Shown here one piece after another: positions 1-8,779 of a stretch of 64,000 nucleotides of DNA (position 1 is its first letter; every line of letters begins with the position of its first letter). Below the pieces are notes generated by a model that was not told the origin of the DNA, did not search any database, and was given only the letters and a program-made list of their open reading frames with translations. Position numbers and translations under genes: made by a program. The stretch is from positions 186,001 to 250,000 of the forward strand of contig NZ_JACXXE010000001.1 in assembly GCF_014764715.1 (NCBI RefSeq), read 5' to 3'. Source of the DNA: Bacillus crepusculi (GTDB lineage Bacteria > Bacillota > Bacilli > Bacillales > Bacillaceae).

Positions 1-264
1 CCGCAAACCTTTGAATACTTAGATAAAATGCAGGAAAGAGTCATTAACTTTGTCACAAGCCATTCAGACATTACAGAAGAAAAGTTTAAAGAATTGATGT
101 TCTCAAAAGGCAATTTGACAAGAGACATTGGAACAAATGTCATTGGTCATGAGGCAGCGGAATACGGACTTATGAATGAAGTAGGCGGCGTAGGACAAGC
201 GATTAAAAAGCTGAACGAACTCATTGGAGACAAGGCATCTCAAAATAAGGGGCTGGTCCAATGA
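1..264 (+). CDS. tepA: TepA/YmfB ClpP-like protease, C-terminal part (5' truncated)
   Basis: Open from the first base; only the last 87 residues are present. The fragment matches the C-terminal part of the cytoplasmic ClpP-fold serine peptidase TepA (YmfB), which in B. subtilis contributes to degradation of small acid-soluble spore proteins during outgrowth (family knowledge). The catalytic Ser lies upstream of the window, so activity cannot be judged. The region [14 protein letters not shown] is typical of the crotonase/ClpP fold end. Its stop TGA overlaps the ATG of the next gene by 4 bases (ATGA), and the order tepA-ylzJ-spoIIIE supports the call. Confidence 0.88.
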   Translation, partial: PQTFEYLDKMQERVINFVTSHSDITEEKFKELMFSKGNLTRDIGTNVIGHEAAEYGLMNEVGGVGQAIKKLNELIGDKASQNKGLVQ

Positions 265-491
265 TTTTATATACCCCTATGCCCTATGAAGCCATTTATG
301 CCGAGGACCAAGGAGACCGTAAACTGCAGCAGGTGAACATTCAAGGCGTACCAGTGATGGTTGAAATGAAAGAAGATGAAGCTGAAATTGTTCAAGTGAT
401 GAGCACCAACCCAATGGATTTTTTAAATGAAGAGCTTGCACCAGGCAAGCGATTGAAGTTACATTTAGGCACCAATCAAACCGACTCATAA
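261..491 (+). CDS. ylzJ: YlzJ-like small protein
   Basis: A 76-residue soluble protein in the position of ylzJ, between tepA and spoIIIE. It begins [13 protein letters not shown] and carries an acidic middle part; no signal peptide or membrane segment is visible. The start ATG overlaps the tepA stop and is preceded by AAGGGG about 9 bases upstream, suggesting translational coupling. The YlzJ family has no established function; identity rests on N-terminal resemblance and location. Confidence 0.8.
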   Translation: MILYTPMPYEAIYAEDQGDRKLQQVNIQGVPVMVEMKEDEAEIVQVMSTNPMDFLNEELAPGKRLKLHLGTNQTDS

Positions 492-502
492 GAATGATTC
501 TA

Positions 503-511
503 TGCTATAAT
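503..511 (+). promoter_or_regulatory. Extended -10 promoter for spoIIIE
   Basis: TGCTATAAT matches the extended -10 consensus TGnTATAAT for sigma-A. No good -35 hexamer lies 17 bases upstream, as is common for extended -10 promoters. It lies about 100 bases before the spoIIIE start, so the mRNA would begin near 518 and pass through the hairpin at 535-553. Confidence 0.55.
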
Positions 512-534
512 AAAGGGAAAACTTACAACAAGAT

Positions 535-560
535 GCAGCCGAAACCAGGCTGCTTTCTTT
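535..560 (+). terminator. Weak hairpin with T-rich tail between ylzJ and spoIIIE
   Basis: GCAGCC and GGCTGC form a 6-bp stem with a 7-base loop, followed by TTTCTTT. It could be a weak terminator of the tepA-ylzJ transcript or a structure in the spoIIIE leader. Confidence 0.4.
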
Positions 561-607
561 CTGATCTTTCAGTAGGTTATATTTTCTTTCGTAGTAAGGT
601 GATGAGT

Positions 608-2977
608 ATGGCTAAAAAGAGAAAACGTAAAACGAGAAAAAAACAAAATAAACAGCTAAAACTGAAATATGAATTAAATGGGTTAGTCTGTATTGCCATA
701 GCGATCATTGCCATTTTACAGCTAGGTGTTGTTGGACAAACCTTTGTACATCTATTCCGATTCTTTGCAGGTGAATGGTTTATTCTCTGCCTTATCGGAT
801 TATTTCTTTTTGGTGTGACAATCTTTTGGAAAAAACAAATCCCAGATATGCTAACAAGAAGAAAAGCAGGTCTATACTGCATGATTGCGAGCATCTTGCT
901 TTTGTCACATGTGAAGCTTTTTCAGCACCTGTCATCTGCAGGAGTCATAGGCTCTCAAAGTGTGATCAGAAATACGTTTGAGCTTTTCTTAATGGACATG
1001 AAAGGTGAGACTGGAACGCCTGATTTAGGGGGCGGTATGATCGGTGCCATATTATTTGCAGCCTCGTATTTCTTATTTGCACAAGCAGGCTCTCAAATCA
1101 TGGCGATTGTTCTCATGCTGATTGGAATTGTTCTGATCACAAATCGATCACTGCAAGAAATGGTCAAAAAAGTGACACTCCCTGTATCACAATTTATGGT
1201 AAAGCAGTGGAAGGCGTTTGTTCAAGATATGAAAGGGATCAGGCAGGCGAAAAAGAGTGCATCCTCTCAGAAAACAGGTGAAAAGAAAAAACGTTCACGC
1301 ATTCAAAAAGATGACGAAGAAGATGATATGTTGATCGAGGAGGAAACACTCTCTCCTGACAACAGTCAGCCCATTATTTCAAGCTTTGCAGACCGGGATG
1401 ACATCCTCACCCCGCCGGTTCAAAAAGAGCGGGGAATAAAAGAGTCAGAACCGCTTCAAGAGACCATGCAAAATGCACCATCTGAAGATATGGCTGTTGA
1501 AGCAAAGGAAGCTCCGCCGATGACGTTTACTGAACTTGAAAACAAAGATTACGAATTGCCGTCTCTTGATATTTTGGCAGAGCCGCAGCATTCAGGTCAG
1601 CAAACAGATAAGAAAAATATATATGAAAATGCAAGGAAGCTAGAAAAAACATTTCAAAGCTTTGGTGTAAAGGCGAAGGTCACTCAGGTTCATTTAGGGC
1701 CGGCTGTGACCAAATATGAAGTCTACCCAGATGTCGGCGTCAAGGTAAGTAAGATTGTGAATTTAAGTGATGATTTAGCCCTTGCTCTAGCAGCAAAAGA
1801 CATTCGGATTGAAGCGCCGATTCCTGGGAAATCAGCCATCGGAATTGAAGTTCCGAATGCAGAAATTGCCATGGTTTCTTTAAAAGAAGTCTTAGAATCG
1901 AAGCAAAATGACCGTCCAAATGCAAAGCTCCTCATTGGACTTGGCCGAAATATTTCCGGTGAAGCCGTTCTCGCTGAAATGAACAAAATGCCGCATTTAC
2001 TTGTAGCAGGATCAACCGGAAGTGGAAAAAGTGTCTGTATCAATGGCATTATCACAAGTATTCTCATGAGAGCGAAACCTCATGAAGTGAAAATGATGAT
2101 GATTGACCCGAAAATGGTGGAGCTAAATGTCTATAATGGCATCCCGCATCTTTTAGCTCCAGTTGTCACGGATCCAAAGAAAGCCTCTCAGGCACTCAAA
2201 AAAGTTGTCAGTGAGATGGAGCGCCGGTATGAATTGTTTTCTCATACTGGGACAAGGAATATTGAAGGATACAATGATTACATTAAACGAATGAATCAAT
2301 CAGAGGAGGCAAAGCAGCCAGAACTTCCTTATATCGTCGTCATTGTAGACGAGCTTGCCGATTTAATGATGGTCGCTTCCTCTGATGTGGAAGATTCCAT
2401 TACAAGACTTTCCCAAATGGCACGTGCTGCAGGTATTCACTTAATTATTGCGACACAAAGACCTTCTGTCGATGTCATTACAGGGGTCATTAAAGCCAAC
2501 ATCCCATCCCGTATCGCCTTTAGTGTGTCCTCACAAACAGATTCAAGAACGATCCTTGATATGGGAGGAGCAGAGAAACTGCTCGGTAGAGGGGATATGC
2601 TGTTTTTACCTGTCGGAGCAAACAAGCCGGTCCGTGTGCAAGGTGCCTTTTTATCAGATGAAGAAGTGGAACATGTTGTGGATCATGTCATCACGCAGCA
2701 AAAAGCGCAATATCAAGAAGAAATGATACCAACTGAAGAAACGCAGGATCAGCTTACGGCTGTGGATGACGATTTATATGATGAAGCGGTTGAACTAATT
2801 ATTGGCATGCAGACGGCTTCTGTCTCTATGCTTCAAAGAAGATTCCGCATCGGTTATACACGAGCGGCACGCCTGATTGACGCAATGGAAGAGCGCGGGG
2901 TTGTAGGTCCATATGAAGGAAGTAAACCGAGAGAAGTTCTGCTTTCCAAAGAACAATATGACGAGCTCTCTTCATAA
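608..2977 (+). CDS. spoIIIE: SpoIIIE DNA translocase (FtsK/SpoIIIE family)
   Basis: A 789-residue ATP-driven DNA pump that moves the chromosome into the forespore through the sporulation septum. The start at ATG 608 (MAKKRKRK) follows AAGGTGA and gives the length of the B. subtilis protein (about 787); an upstream in-frame ATG at 494 lacks a suitable ribosome site. Visible parts are a basic N-terminus, about four membrane segments up to residue ~170, an acidic linker of about 170 residues rich in Glu/Ser/Pro, the RecA-like motor with Walker A GSTGSGKS at 468-475 and Walker B-type [11 protein letters not shown], and a C-terminal winged-helix gamma domain that in the family reads SRS sites. The terminator hairpin overlaps its stop codon. 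Confidence 0.97.
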   Translation: MAKKRKRKTRKKQNKQLKLKYELNGLVCIAIAIIAILQLGVVGQTFVHLFRFFAGEWFILCLIGLFLFGVTIFWKKQIPDMLTRRKAGLYCMIASILLLSHVKLFQHLSSAGVIGSQSVIRNTFELFLMDMKGETGTPDLGGGMIGAILFAASYFLFAQAGSQIMAIVLMLIGIVLITNRSLQEMVKKVTLPVSQFMVKQWKAFVQDMKGIRQAKKSASSQKTGEKKKRSRIQKDDEEDDMLIEEETLSPDNSQPIISSFADRDDILTPPVQKERGIKESEPLQETMQNAPSEDMAVEAKEAPPMTFTELENKDYELPSLDILAEPQHSGQQTDKKNIYENARKLEKTFQSFGVKAKVTQVHLGPAVTKYEVYPDVGVKVSKIVNLSDDLALALAAKDIRIEAPIPGKSAIGIEVPNAEIAMVSLKEVLESKQNDRPNAKLLIGLGRNISGEAVLAEMNKMPHLLVAGSTGSGKSVCINGIITSILMRAKPHEVKMMMIDPKMVELNVYNGIPHLLAPVVTDPKKASQALKKVVSEMERRYELFSHTGTRNIEGYNDYIKRMNQSEEAKQPELPYIVVIVDELADLMMVASSDVEDSITRLSQMARAAGIHLIIATQRPSVDVITGVIKANIPSRIAFSVSSQTDSRTILDMGGAEKLLGRGDMLFLPVGANKPVRVQGAFLSDEEVEHVVDHVITQQKAQYQEEMIPTEETQDQLTAVDDDLYDEAVELIIGMQTASVSMLQRRFRIGYTRAARLIDAMEERGVVGPYEGSKPREVLLSKEQYDELSS

Positions 2978-2996
2978 ATCGAAGAGAGCTTTCCTA
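2964..2996 (+). terminator. Hairpin across the spoIIIE stop
   Basis: AGCTCTCTTC (2964-2973) and GAAGAGAGCT (2981-2990) form a perfect 10-bp stem with a 7-base loop containing the stop codon. Only a short T/C tail follows, so termination may be partial. Confidence 0.6.
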
Positions 2997-3063
2997 AAAT
3001 AAAGTCAACGATAGTATGATGATGTTGACTCGATGTCAGACTATTTATTTATTTACAAAAACA

Positions 3064-3072
3064 TGATATAGT
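3064..3072 (+). promoter_or_regulatory. Probable extended -10 promoter for ymfC, with nearby inverted repeat
   Basis: TGATATAGT resembles an extended -10 element about 70 bases upstream of ymfC. An inverted repeat AGTCAAC/GTTGACT (3003-3009 and 3024-3030) lies further upstream and could be a regulator site, but no regulator is assigned. Confidence 0.4.
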
Positions 3073-3141
3073 TATGTTCATCTTATCTCGGAATAGAGAT
3101 TTCTCATCTTATCATTTGCATTGATTAGACGGAGGGAAAAC

Positions 3142-3867
3142 ATGTCGACCAAAACAGACAATCGCCATTTATATTTGAAAGTGATTGACCGTATTAAAGA
3201 AGATATTCAAACAGGCGTATATGCCGAAAAAGAAAAGCTGCCTTCAGAGTTTGAGCTCTCAAAACTTTTAGGCGTGAGCAGAGCGACACTGCGTGAAGCC
3301 CTTCGTATATTAGAAGAAGAGAAGTATTTAATTAGAAGGCACGGTGTGGGAACGTTCGTCAACTCAAGACCTCTCTTTTCTACAGGTATTGAGCAGCTGA
3401 CAAGTGTCACGAAAATGATAGAGCAGGTCAATATGACGCCAGGCACCATCTTTTTATCCTCACAAGAAGGGGAGCCAACAGAGAATGATGTCATTCGCTT
3501 TCAGTGTGATGAATCTGATGAGATTTTTTCAATGGAACGAGTTCGAACAGCAGATGGACAGCCAGTTGTTTATTGTTTAGATAAAATTCCGGTCAAACAT
3601 CTTCCTGCTTCTTTTACCCATGAAGAAGAATCGCTTTTTGAGCTGTTTGGAAGAGAACCACACAGCGGGATTAAATATGCAGTTGCTGACATTGAACCGA
3701 TTGGCTATCACGATCAAGCCTCACCGATACTTGAATGTGATCCTGAAACGGCGTTACTTTTACTGAAACAAATGCACTATGATCAGGATGATCAGCCGGT
3801 CTTATACTCACTCAATTACTTTCGAGCGGATAAATTCAGCTTTCATGTCATACGTAAACGATTTTAA
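3142..3867 (+). CDS. ymfC: YmfC, GntR/HutC-type transcriptional regulator
   Basis: A 241-residue regulator, the family length. Residues ~8-75 form the GntR winged helix ([20 protein letters not shown]), followed by the linking arginine-rich turn (RRHGVGTFV) and a C-terminal UTRA ligand-binding domain ending in SFHVIRKRF. Start ATG 3142 was chosen over the upstream TTG at 3121 because GGAGGG lies 6 bases before it. The effector is unknown; the next gene downstream is an exporter, a possible target by proximity. It has its own promoter region and a terminator. Confidence 0.9.
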   Translation: MSTKTDNRHLYLKVIDRIKEDIQTGVYAEKEKLPSEFELSKLLGVSRATLREALRILEEEKYLIRRHGVGTFVNSRPLFSTGIEQLTSVTKMIEQVNMTPGTIFLSSQEGEPTENDVIRFQCDESDEIFSMERVRTADGQPVVYCLDKIPVKHLPASFTHEEESLFELFGREPHSGIKYAVADIEPIGYHDQASPILECDPETALLLLKQMHYDQDDQPVLYSLNYFRADKFSFHVIRKRF

Positions 3868-3871
3868 CAAA

Positions 3872-3900
3872 GCAGTCGCTATCATAGGCGGTTGCTTTTA
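3872..3900 (+). terminator. Terminator after ymfC
   Basis: GCAGTCGC and GCGGTTGC pair over 8 bp (two G-T pairs) with an 8-base loop, followed by TTTTA. Confidence 0.7.
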
Positions 3901-3967
3901 GTTTGTCCATACATAAAACCCGTAAAACTTGCCACACTAATACGTAACAGTATATAGAATTGGGTGA

Positions 3968-5200
3968 ATGATGTTGGGCGAGAAAACCGTCAGTAAAAAG
4001 AATATTATTGCATTATCATCAGTGCCTCTAATCATGACACTTGGGAACTCGATGTTAATACCAGTATTGCCTGAGATAGAAAAGAAACTTTCCATCACTT
4101 CCTTTCAAGTCTCACTCATTATTACGGTTTACTCCGTTGTGGCGATCTTATGTATTCCAATTGCCGGCTATTTATCTGACCGGATTGGGCGGAAAAAGGT
4201 CCTGCTACCGTGCCTCTTAATTGCAGGACTTGGAGGAGCTGTGGCAGCTGTTGCCTCAACCATTATGAAAGAACCCTACATGTGGATTCTGTTTGGCAGG
4301 GTCCTTCAAGGTGTGGGCTCAGCCGGAGCGGCACCTGTTGTCATGCCGTTTATAGGAGATTTGTTTCATGATGATGAAGAGGTGAGTGCGGGACTTGGCG
4401 CCATTGAAACCTCTAATACAGCTGGAAAGGTGCTAAGCCCTATTATAGGGGCACTTCTTGCTTCATGGTTTTGGTTTGTGCCGTTTTGGTTCATTCCGTT
4501 CTTTTCGATCATCAGCTTTCTCATGGTACTCTTTATGGTGGAGTCTGCGAAGAAAGAGGAGGAGCCGCCTACATTTAAAGAATTTTTAAAATCAACTAAG
4601 ACCATTTTTAAGCATGAGGGACGCTGGCTTTATGCCATTTTTGCTATTGGCGGTTTTATTATGTTTCTTCTTTTTGGTGTGCTCTTTTACTTATCCGATA
4701 ACCTAGAGGCAGCGTATCAAATAAAGGGTGTCAAAAAAGGGCTGCTGCTTAGTATCCCGCTTCTTTTTTTATCAATCAGCTCCTTCATTGCTGGGAAAAC
4801 GATCGGAAAAGAAAAGGGGAAAATGAGAATCTTTTTAATTGCTGGCATGGCTCTTTTATCAATTTCCTATCTTTTTTTATGGTGGAATCACAGTTTTTAC
4901 GTCTTGTTTATCTGTTTAAGCATTGGGGGAGTGGGGATCGGTATTGTTCTTCCTGCACTTGATGCGTTGATTACAGAAGGAATTGAAAAAGAGCAGTGCG
5001 GAACCATTACGTCATTTTATAGCAGTATGCGGTTTATCGGAGTCGCTTTAGGGCCTCCAATTTACGCCTTTCTCATGGATAAAGGAGACTCCATCGTTTT
5101 TATTCTCTCGACCATATGCAGTCTCATTTCATTATTTTTGGTCCTCTTTTTCATCCAGCCAGATGAAAAGGATGAAAGTGAACAATTGAAAACGGTTTAA
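3968..5200 (+). CDS. ymfD: MFS multidrug or siderophore exporter (YmfD position)
   Basis: A 410-residue major facilitator with about 12 hydrophobic segments. The DHA1-type loop motif after the second segment is clear (GYLSDRIGRKK, residues ~66-76), and GRVLQGVGSAG resembles the drug-transporter segment 4-5 motif. It is expected in the cytoplasmic membrane as a proton-coupled exporter. In B. subtilis the gene at this position, ymfD, is linked to bacillibactin export; here the symbol rests on position and family, not on close remembered identity. Start could be ATG 3968 or ATG 3971; GGGTGA precedes both closely. Terminators flank it, so it is monocistronic. Confidence 0.72.
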   Translation: MMLGEKTVSKKNIIALSSVPLIMTLGNSMLIPVLPEIEKKLSITSFQVSLIITVYSVVAILCIPIAGYLSDRIGRKKVLLPCLLIAGLGGAVAAVASTIMKEPYMWILFGRVLQGVGSAGAAPVVMPFIGDLFHDDEEVSAGLGAIETSNTAGKVLSPIIGALLASWFWFVPFWFIPFFSIISFLMVLFMVESAKKEEEPPTFKEFLKSTKTIFKHEGRWLYAIFAIGGFIMFLLFGVLFYLSDNLEAAYQIKGVKKGLLLSIPLLFLSISSFIAGKTIGKEKGKMRIFLIAGMALLSISYLFLWWNHSFYVLFICLSIGGVGIGIVLPALDALITEGIEKEQCGTITSFYSSMRFIGVALGPPIYAFLMDKGDSIVFILSTICSLISLFLVLFFIQPDEKDESEQLKTV

Positions 5201-5205
5201 ACTTA

Positions 5206-5240
5206 GAAAAAAGACGGTATTTTGCCATCTTTTTTCTTTT
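5206..5240 (+). terminator. Terminator after the MFS gene
   Basis: An A-rich arm with GACGG and a T-rich arm with CCATC pair around the loop TATTTTG and end in a T-rich run; the stem has one mismatch. Confidence 0.65.
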
Positions 5241-5247
5241 TTATAAA

Positions 5248-5277
5248 TTGACATGTAAAATTTTGATAGTTAAACTA
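5248..5277 (+). promoter_or_regulatory. Promoter and palindromic operator for the first MMPL gene
   Basis: TTGACA (5248-5253) and TAAACT (5271-5276) are spaced by 17 bases. The -10 lies inside an 11-bp perfect palindrome TAGTTAAACTA (5267-5277). The same 10-mer TAGTTAAACT lies in the promoter of the MarR-MMPL operon at 11453-11462, so the MarR protein encoded there is the likely ligand (inference). Confidence 0.65.
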
Positions 5278-5310
5278 ATGTATAGTAATATCTTTTAAAA
5301 TATCCCAAAT

Positions 5311-5510
5311 AGGAGGTGTTCAAAAACATTCATTTTCTGTCTTACTTAAGGCAGAAATTGAGATCGTGGCTGATGATGGATATGTGTTTCTTCAACACGA
5401 AAGGACAATTGAATAGGTCATCCTGCCATTAGCAAGTTGAAGGAGAAGCAGTCAGCACTTCAGACACGCTCAACGACAGCAAAATGATTGATGAACTAGA
5501 AGGAGCTTGA
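5311..5510 (+). pseudogene. Possible decayed reading frame behind a strong ribosome binding site
   Basis: AGGAGGTG at 5311-5318 is a near-perfect ribosome site, yet no intact reading frame follows: the frames are broken by stops near 5415 and again before 5510. Short stretches translate to protein-like sequence in different frames (KAEIEIVADDGYVFLQHE and, later, EAVSTSDTLNDSKMIDELEG), as expected for a frameshifted remnant. It sits between the promoter and the MMPL gene. It could instead be an untranslated leader. The peptides do not resemble the MarR protein beside the second MMPL gene. Confidence 0.3.
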
Positions 5511-5517
5511 AGCAGCT

Positions 5518-8500
5518 ATGTTGCAAATTATTAAAGCAAGATGGATTGTATTAGTGGTGTGGATGATAACAGCTGTTATTCTGTTTATTACTGCGCCCGA
5601 TTTAGAGGAATTAACAAGAGAAAAAGGGCAATTAAAGGTTCCGGAGGGGACACCAACAGCTGAGGCACTTCACTTATTGGATAAGCTATCAGATCATAAT
5701 GGGAAAAAAGATACTGGTGTGATTGTTTTCTCCGAACAACATCTGTTCCCTGCGAAAGAGCAGGAATTAAAAAAGGCTTTAGCTGCACTTAATACACATG
5801 CCCCAGAACTCCACATTGACGGAATTACTTCGTATTTTCATGTAGATCCGGACATTCAAAAACAACTTTTATCAAAGGATAAAAGTACACTTCTTGTTCC
5901 ATTCAAATTCGATCACTACGAAACAAAAGCTGTGAAGATTAAAGAACAAATTGAGGAAGTTTTAAAGCCCTACAACGTCTCATATGAAATGACGGGTCAA
6001 AAATTTGTGGATTCAGATGTCATTAAAAGCTCTCAAGAAGGTCTGAAGAAAACTGAACTTATTACAATGATTTTTATTTTCTTTATTTTAATAATTGTAT
6101 TCAGATCGATATTGGCACCTGTTGTTCCGCTCATTACGATTGGCATTTCTTACGCTGTCAGTCGGTGTATTGTGGCTTTTCTTGTAGAATATACACAATT
6201 TCCTCTATCTAATTTTACTCAGATTTTTATGGTAGCCATTATGTTCGGGATAGGAACGGATTATTGTATATTGCTTTTAAGCCGTTTTAAAGAGGAGATT
6301 GGCCAGGGACGTGATGTCAAAGAAGCAATAATCATCACGTATCAATGTGCTGGGAAAACGGTGTTTTTCAGCGGCTTAGCCGTGTTAGTCGGCTTCTCAA
6401 GTATTGGTTTTGCTAAATTCCAATTGTATCAATCAGCCGTCAGTGTTGCCGTAGGGGTTGGCATATTGCTCATTGCCCTTGTCACCATTGTTCCCTTTTT
6501 TATGACCGTCTTTGGAAAATCCCTTTTCTGGCCATCTAAAAGAGAAAACATTAAGCATCCGCAAAGCAAGATATGGGAATGGGCTGGCCGTTTTTCCTTC
6601 AAAAGGCCGCTGATTAGCTTAGGTTTAGTCGCACTTATCACTGTACCTCCTATCCTGATGTATGACGGCACCCTTTCTTATAACAGTTTAAATGAGATTG
6701 GGGCAAAGTATGAGTCAGTGTCTGCATTTAATACGATCTCAGAGCAATTCGGCTTTGGTGAAGCCCTGCCGCTGAATGTACTTGTGGAAAGTGACAAAGA
6801 GCTAGATAATCAAGAAAAGATTGTCATGATTGAAAAACTGACCCGTAAATTAAATGACATTGAGGAAGTAAAAGCAGTTCGCAGTGTCACACGTCCTGTT
6901 GGAGCCGGGTTAAGCCAGCTTTACGTCACTTCACAAGCGAAAGAGCTTGGAGGAGAGCTTGGAAAAGGTCAAGAGGGAATTGGGAAAATTTCTGATGGCT
7001 TGACCGAAACAAACCTAGCGCTTCTCAAACAAAAACCAAAAATTGAAGAATCTGCTAAAGGTATTGACCAGCTGATTGATGGGACAAAAGCCATCAAAAG
7101 TGGCATCGGAGAAGTAAGGAAATCTCTGATTTCTTTGGAGGATGGGGTCAGGCGCAGTAAAGATGGAGTAGGTACCATTCGAAAGAAAATCAAAGAAGCA
7201 AAAAAAGAATTAGAGCAAGAATATCGCAGCAGTGAAGCCAACATTGAAGAGCTTAAGCGAGTGGTGAATACGCTGGAACGTCATGCGAAATCCAATCAGC
7301 AGCTGATGACAACCATTAAGAAAGTACAGCAATCCTATGACAATCTATCATTTGAGGCACTTGAACATCGGCTTCCAGAAGTAAAGGATATGGATGAATA
7401 TAAGGAAATCAAAAAGGTATTCAAAGACACAAAAGGAATGCTTGATCAAGCTGGAGATCAAATGAGTGTGTATGAAGAGGAAGCATCTGCGTTTAAACAA
7501 AAGATCAAAAAAGCAGATCAAGTGATTCAAACATTATCAAGCAAGCAAAAGCAAGTACAACGTCAAGTACAGGCTCTAATGACAGGGCTGGATGAAATTT
7601 ATGATGGTCTTGATCGAACAAATGAAGGGCAAAAACAATTGATTAAAGAAATGCCTAAAATCGAAGATGGCGCAGATCAGCTAACAGATGGTCAAAAAGC
7701 CATCAAAAAAGGATTTAACCAGCTATCATCAAAACTAACATTATTAACAGATGGTTTAGATGAAAGTATTTCAGGGCTTGAGCAAGTCAAAAGCGGCTTC
7801 ACCGAGGCTGACAGCTACTTAAAACAGCTTCAGCAAGCGCCAGATGAAGAGGTAACAGGCTGGTTTATCCCGGAAGAAGTATTAAAACGCCATGAATTTA
7901 AGCAAATATTTAATACGTATATGTCTCCAGATCGTAAATTAACGACCTTTGAAGTCATTTTAAACGTGAATCCATACAGCAATGAAGCGATGAAAGGTGT
8001 AGCGAAAATCGAGGACACCCTTGATCGATATTTACCTGTAAGTGGACTCGGACATGCCAATTATGGTGTATCCGGTATATCAAGCTTAAATGTAGACTTA
8101 AAAGAAACGTCTGACGGTGACTTTATTAGAACGGTCATTTTCATGTTAATTGGTATCTTCTTTATTTTAATTTTATTATTACGGTCAATCGTCATGCCGA
8201 TATACTTAACACTTTCACTTATTTTAACGTATTTTACATCCATCGGATTAACAGAGTGGATCTTTAAAACATTTTTTGGCTACGACGGTGTTAGCTGGGC
8301 TGTCCCATTTTTCAGCTTTGTCATTCTTGTTACACTCGGCATTGATTATTCGATCTTCCTCATGGATCGTTTTAATGAATGGAAGGGAGAGCATGTTCAA
8401 GCATCCATGATATCAGCGATGAGAAATATGGGCTCAGTCATTATTTCAGCAGTTGCCATTTTAGCGGGAACCTTTGCCGCCATGCTGCCATCGGGTGTGT

Positions 8501-8634
8501 TATCACTTGTTGAAATTGCCACGGTCGTCCTCATTGGACTATTATTATATGCTTTTGTTGTTCTACCGCTCTTTATCCCGGTCATGGTTCGCATTTTTGG
8601 TAAATGGAATTGGTGGCCTTTTAGAATGAAATAA
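5518..8634 (+). CDS. MMPL/RND-type membrane exporter with long periplasmic-type coiled coil (copy 1)
   Basis: A 1038-residue MMPL family transporter (YdgH/YdfJ type). A signal-anchor helix at residues ~8-25 is followed by an extracellular domain, a membrane block at ~180-335, a second helix at ~365, a long Gln/Lys/Glu-rich coiled coil with heptad-like repeats (about 480-765), and a C-terminal membrane block (~870-1030). The proton-relay Asp-Tyr pairs of MMPL proteins are present: GTDY with D248-Y249 and GIDY with D943-Y944. The start ATG 5518 follows AGGAG with a rather long 12-base spacing. It is a close paralogue of the gene at 11956 across its whole length. Substrate is unknown; drugs or lipids are plausible by family. 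Confidence 0.88.
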   Translation: MLQIIKARWIVLVVWMITAVILFITAPDLEELTREKGQLKVPEGTPTAEALHLLDKLSDHNGKKDTGVIVFSEQHLFPAKEQELKKALAALNTHAPELHIDGITSYFHVDPDIQKQLLSKDKSTLLVPFKFDHYETKAVKIKEQIEEVLKPYNVSYEMTGQKFVDSDVIKSSQEGLKKTELITMIFIFFILIIVFRSILAPVVPLITIGISYAVSRCIVAFLVEYTQFPLSNFTQIFMVAIMFGIGTDYCILLLSRFKEEIGQGRDVKEAIIITYQCAGKTVFFSGLAVLVGFSSIGFAKFQLYQSAVSVAVGVGILLIALVTIVPFFMTVFGKSLFWPSKRENIKHPQSKIWEWAGRFSFKRPLISLGLVALITVPPILMYDGTLSYNSLNEIGAKYESVSAFNTISEQFGFGEALPLNVLVESDKELDNQEKIVMIEKLTRKLNDIEEVKAVRSVTRPVGAGLSQLYVTSQAKELGGELGKGQEGIGKISDGLTETNLALLKQKPKIEESAKGIDQLIDGTKAIKSGIGEVRKSLISLEDGVRRSKDGVGTIRKKIKEAKKELEQEYRSSEANIEELKRVVNTLERHAKSNQQLMTTIKKVQQSYDNLSFEALEHRLPEVKDMDEYKEIKKVFKDTKGMLDQAGDQMSVYEEEASAFKQKIKKADQVIQTLSSKQKQVQRQVQALMTGLDEIYDGLDRTNEGQKQLIKEMPKIEDGADQLTDGQKAIKKGFNQLSSKLTLLTDGLDESISGLEQVKSGFTEADSYLKQLQQAPDEEVTGWFIPEEVLKRHEFKQIFNTYMSPDRKLTTFEVILNVNPYSNEAMKGVAKIEDTLDRYLPVSGLGHANYGVSGISSLNVDLKETSDGDFIRTVIFMLIGIFFILILLLRSIVMPIYLTLSLILTYFTSIGLTEWIFKTFFGYDGVSWAVPFFSFVILVTLGIDYSIFLMDRFNEWKGEHVQASMISAMRNMGSVIISAVAILAGTFAAMLPSGVLSLVEIATVVLIGLLLYAFVVLPLFIPVMVRIFGKWNWWPFRMK

Positions 8635-8640
8635 CGAATT

Positions 8641-8673
8641 GCGTCTCTGCTCATAGCAGAGGCGTTTTTATTT
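8641..8673 (+). terminator. Terminator after MMPL copy 1
   Basis: GCGTCTCTGC and GCAGAGGCG pair with one wobble around the loop TCATA; TTTTTATTT follows. Confidence 0.85.
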
Positions 8674-8691
8674 CCTATCCTTTCCTCTGAT

Positions 8692-8700
8692 TGATATAAT
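8692..8700 (+). promoter_or_regulatory. Extended -10 promoter for ymfF-ymfH
   Basis: TGATATAAT is a full match to the extended -10 consensus, 80 bases before the ymfF start. Confidence 0.5.
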
Positions 8701-8779
8701 GACTATTAAATGGCTGTTTCACGTATATATCAGCTATGTTCTAATACATAATAAATAGGATGAACAAAGGAGGTTTCTC

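Noticed and set aside
494-607. Upstream in-frame extension of spoIIIE
   Set aside because: The extra 38 residues cover the predicted promoter's transcript start and a terminator-like hairpin, and the family N-terminus begins at 608.
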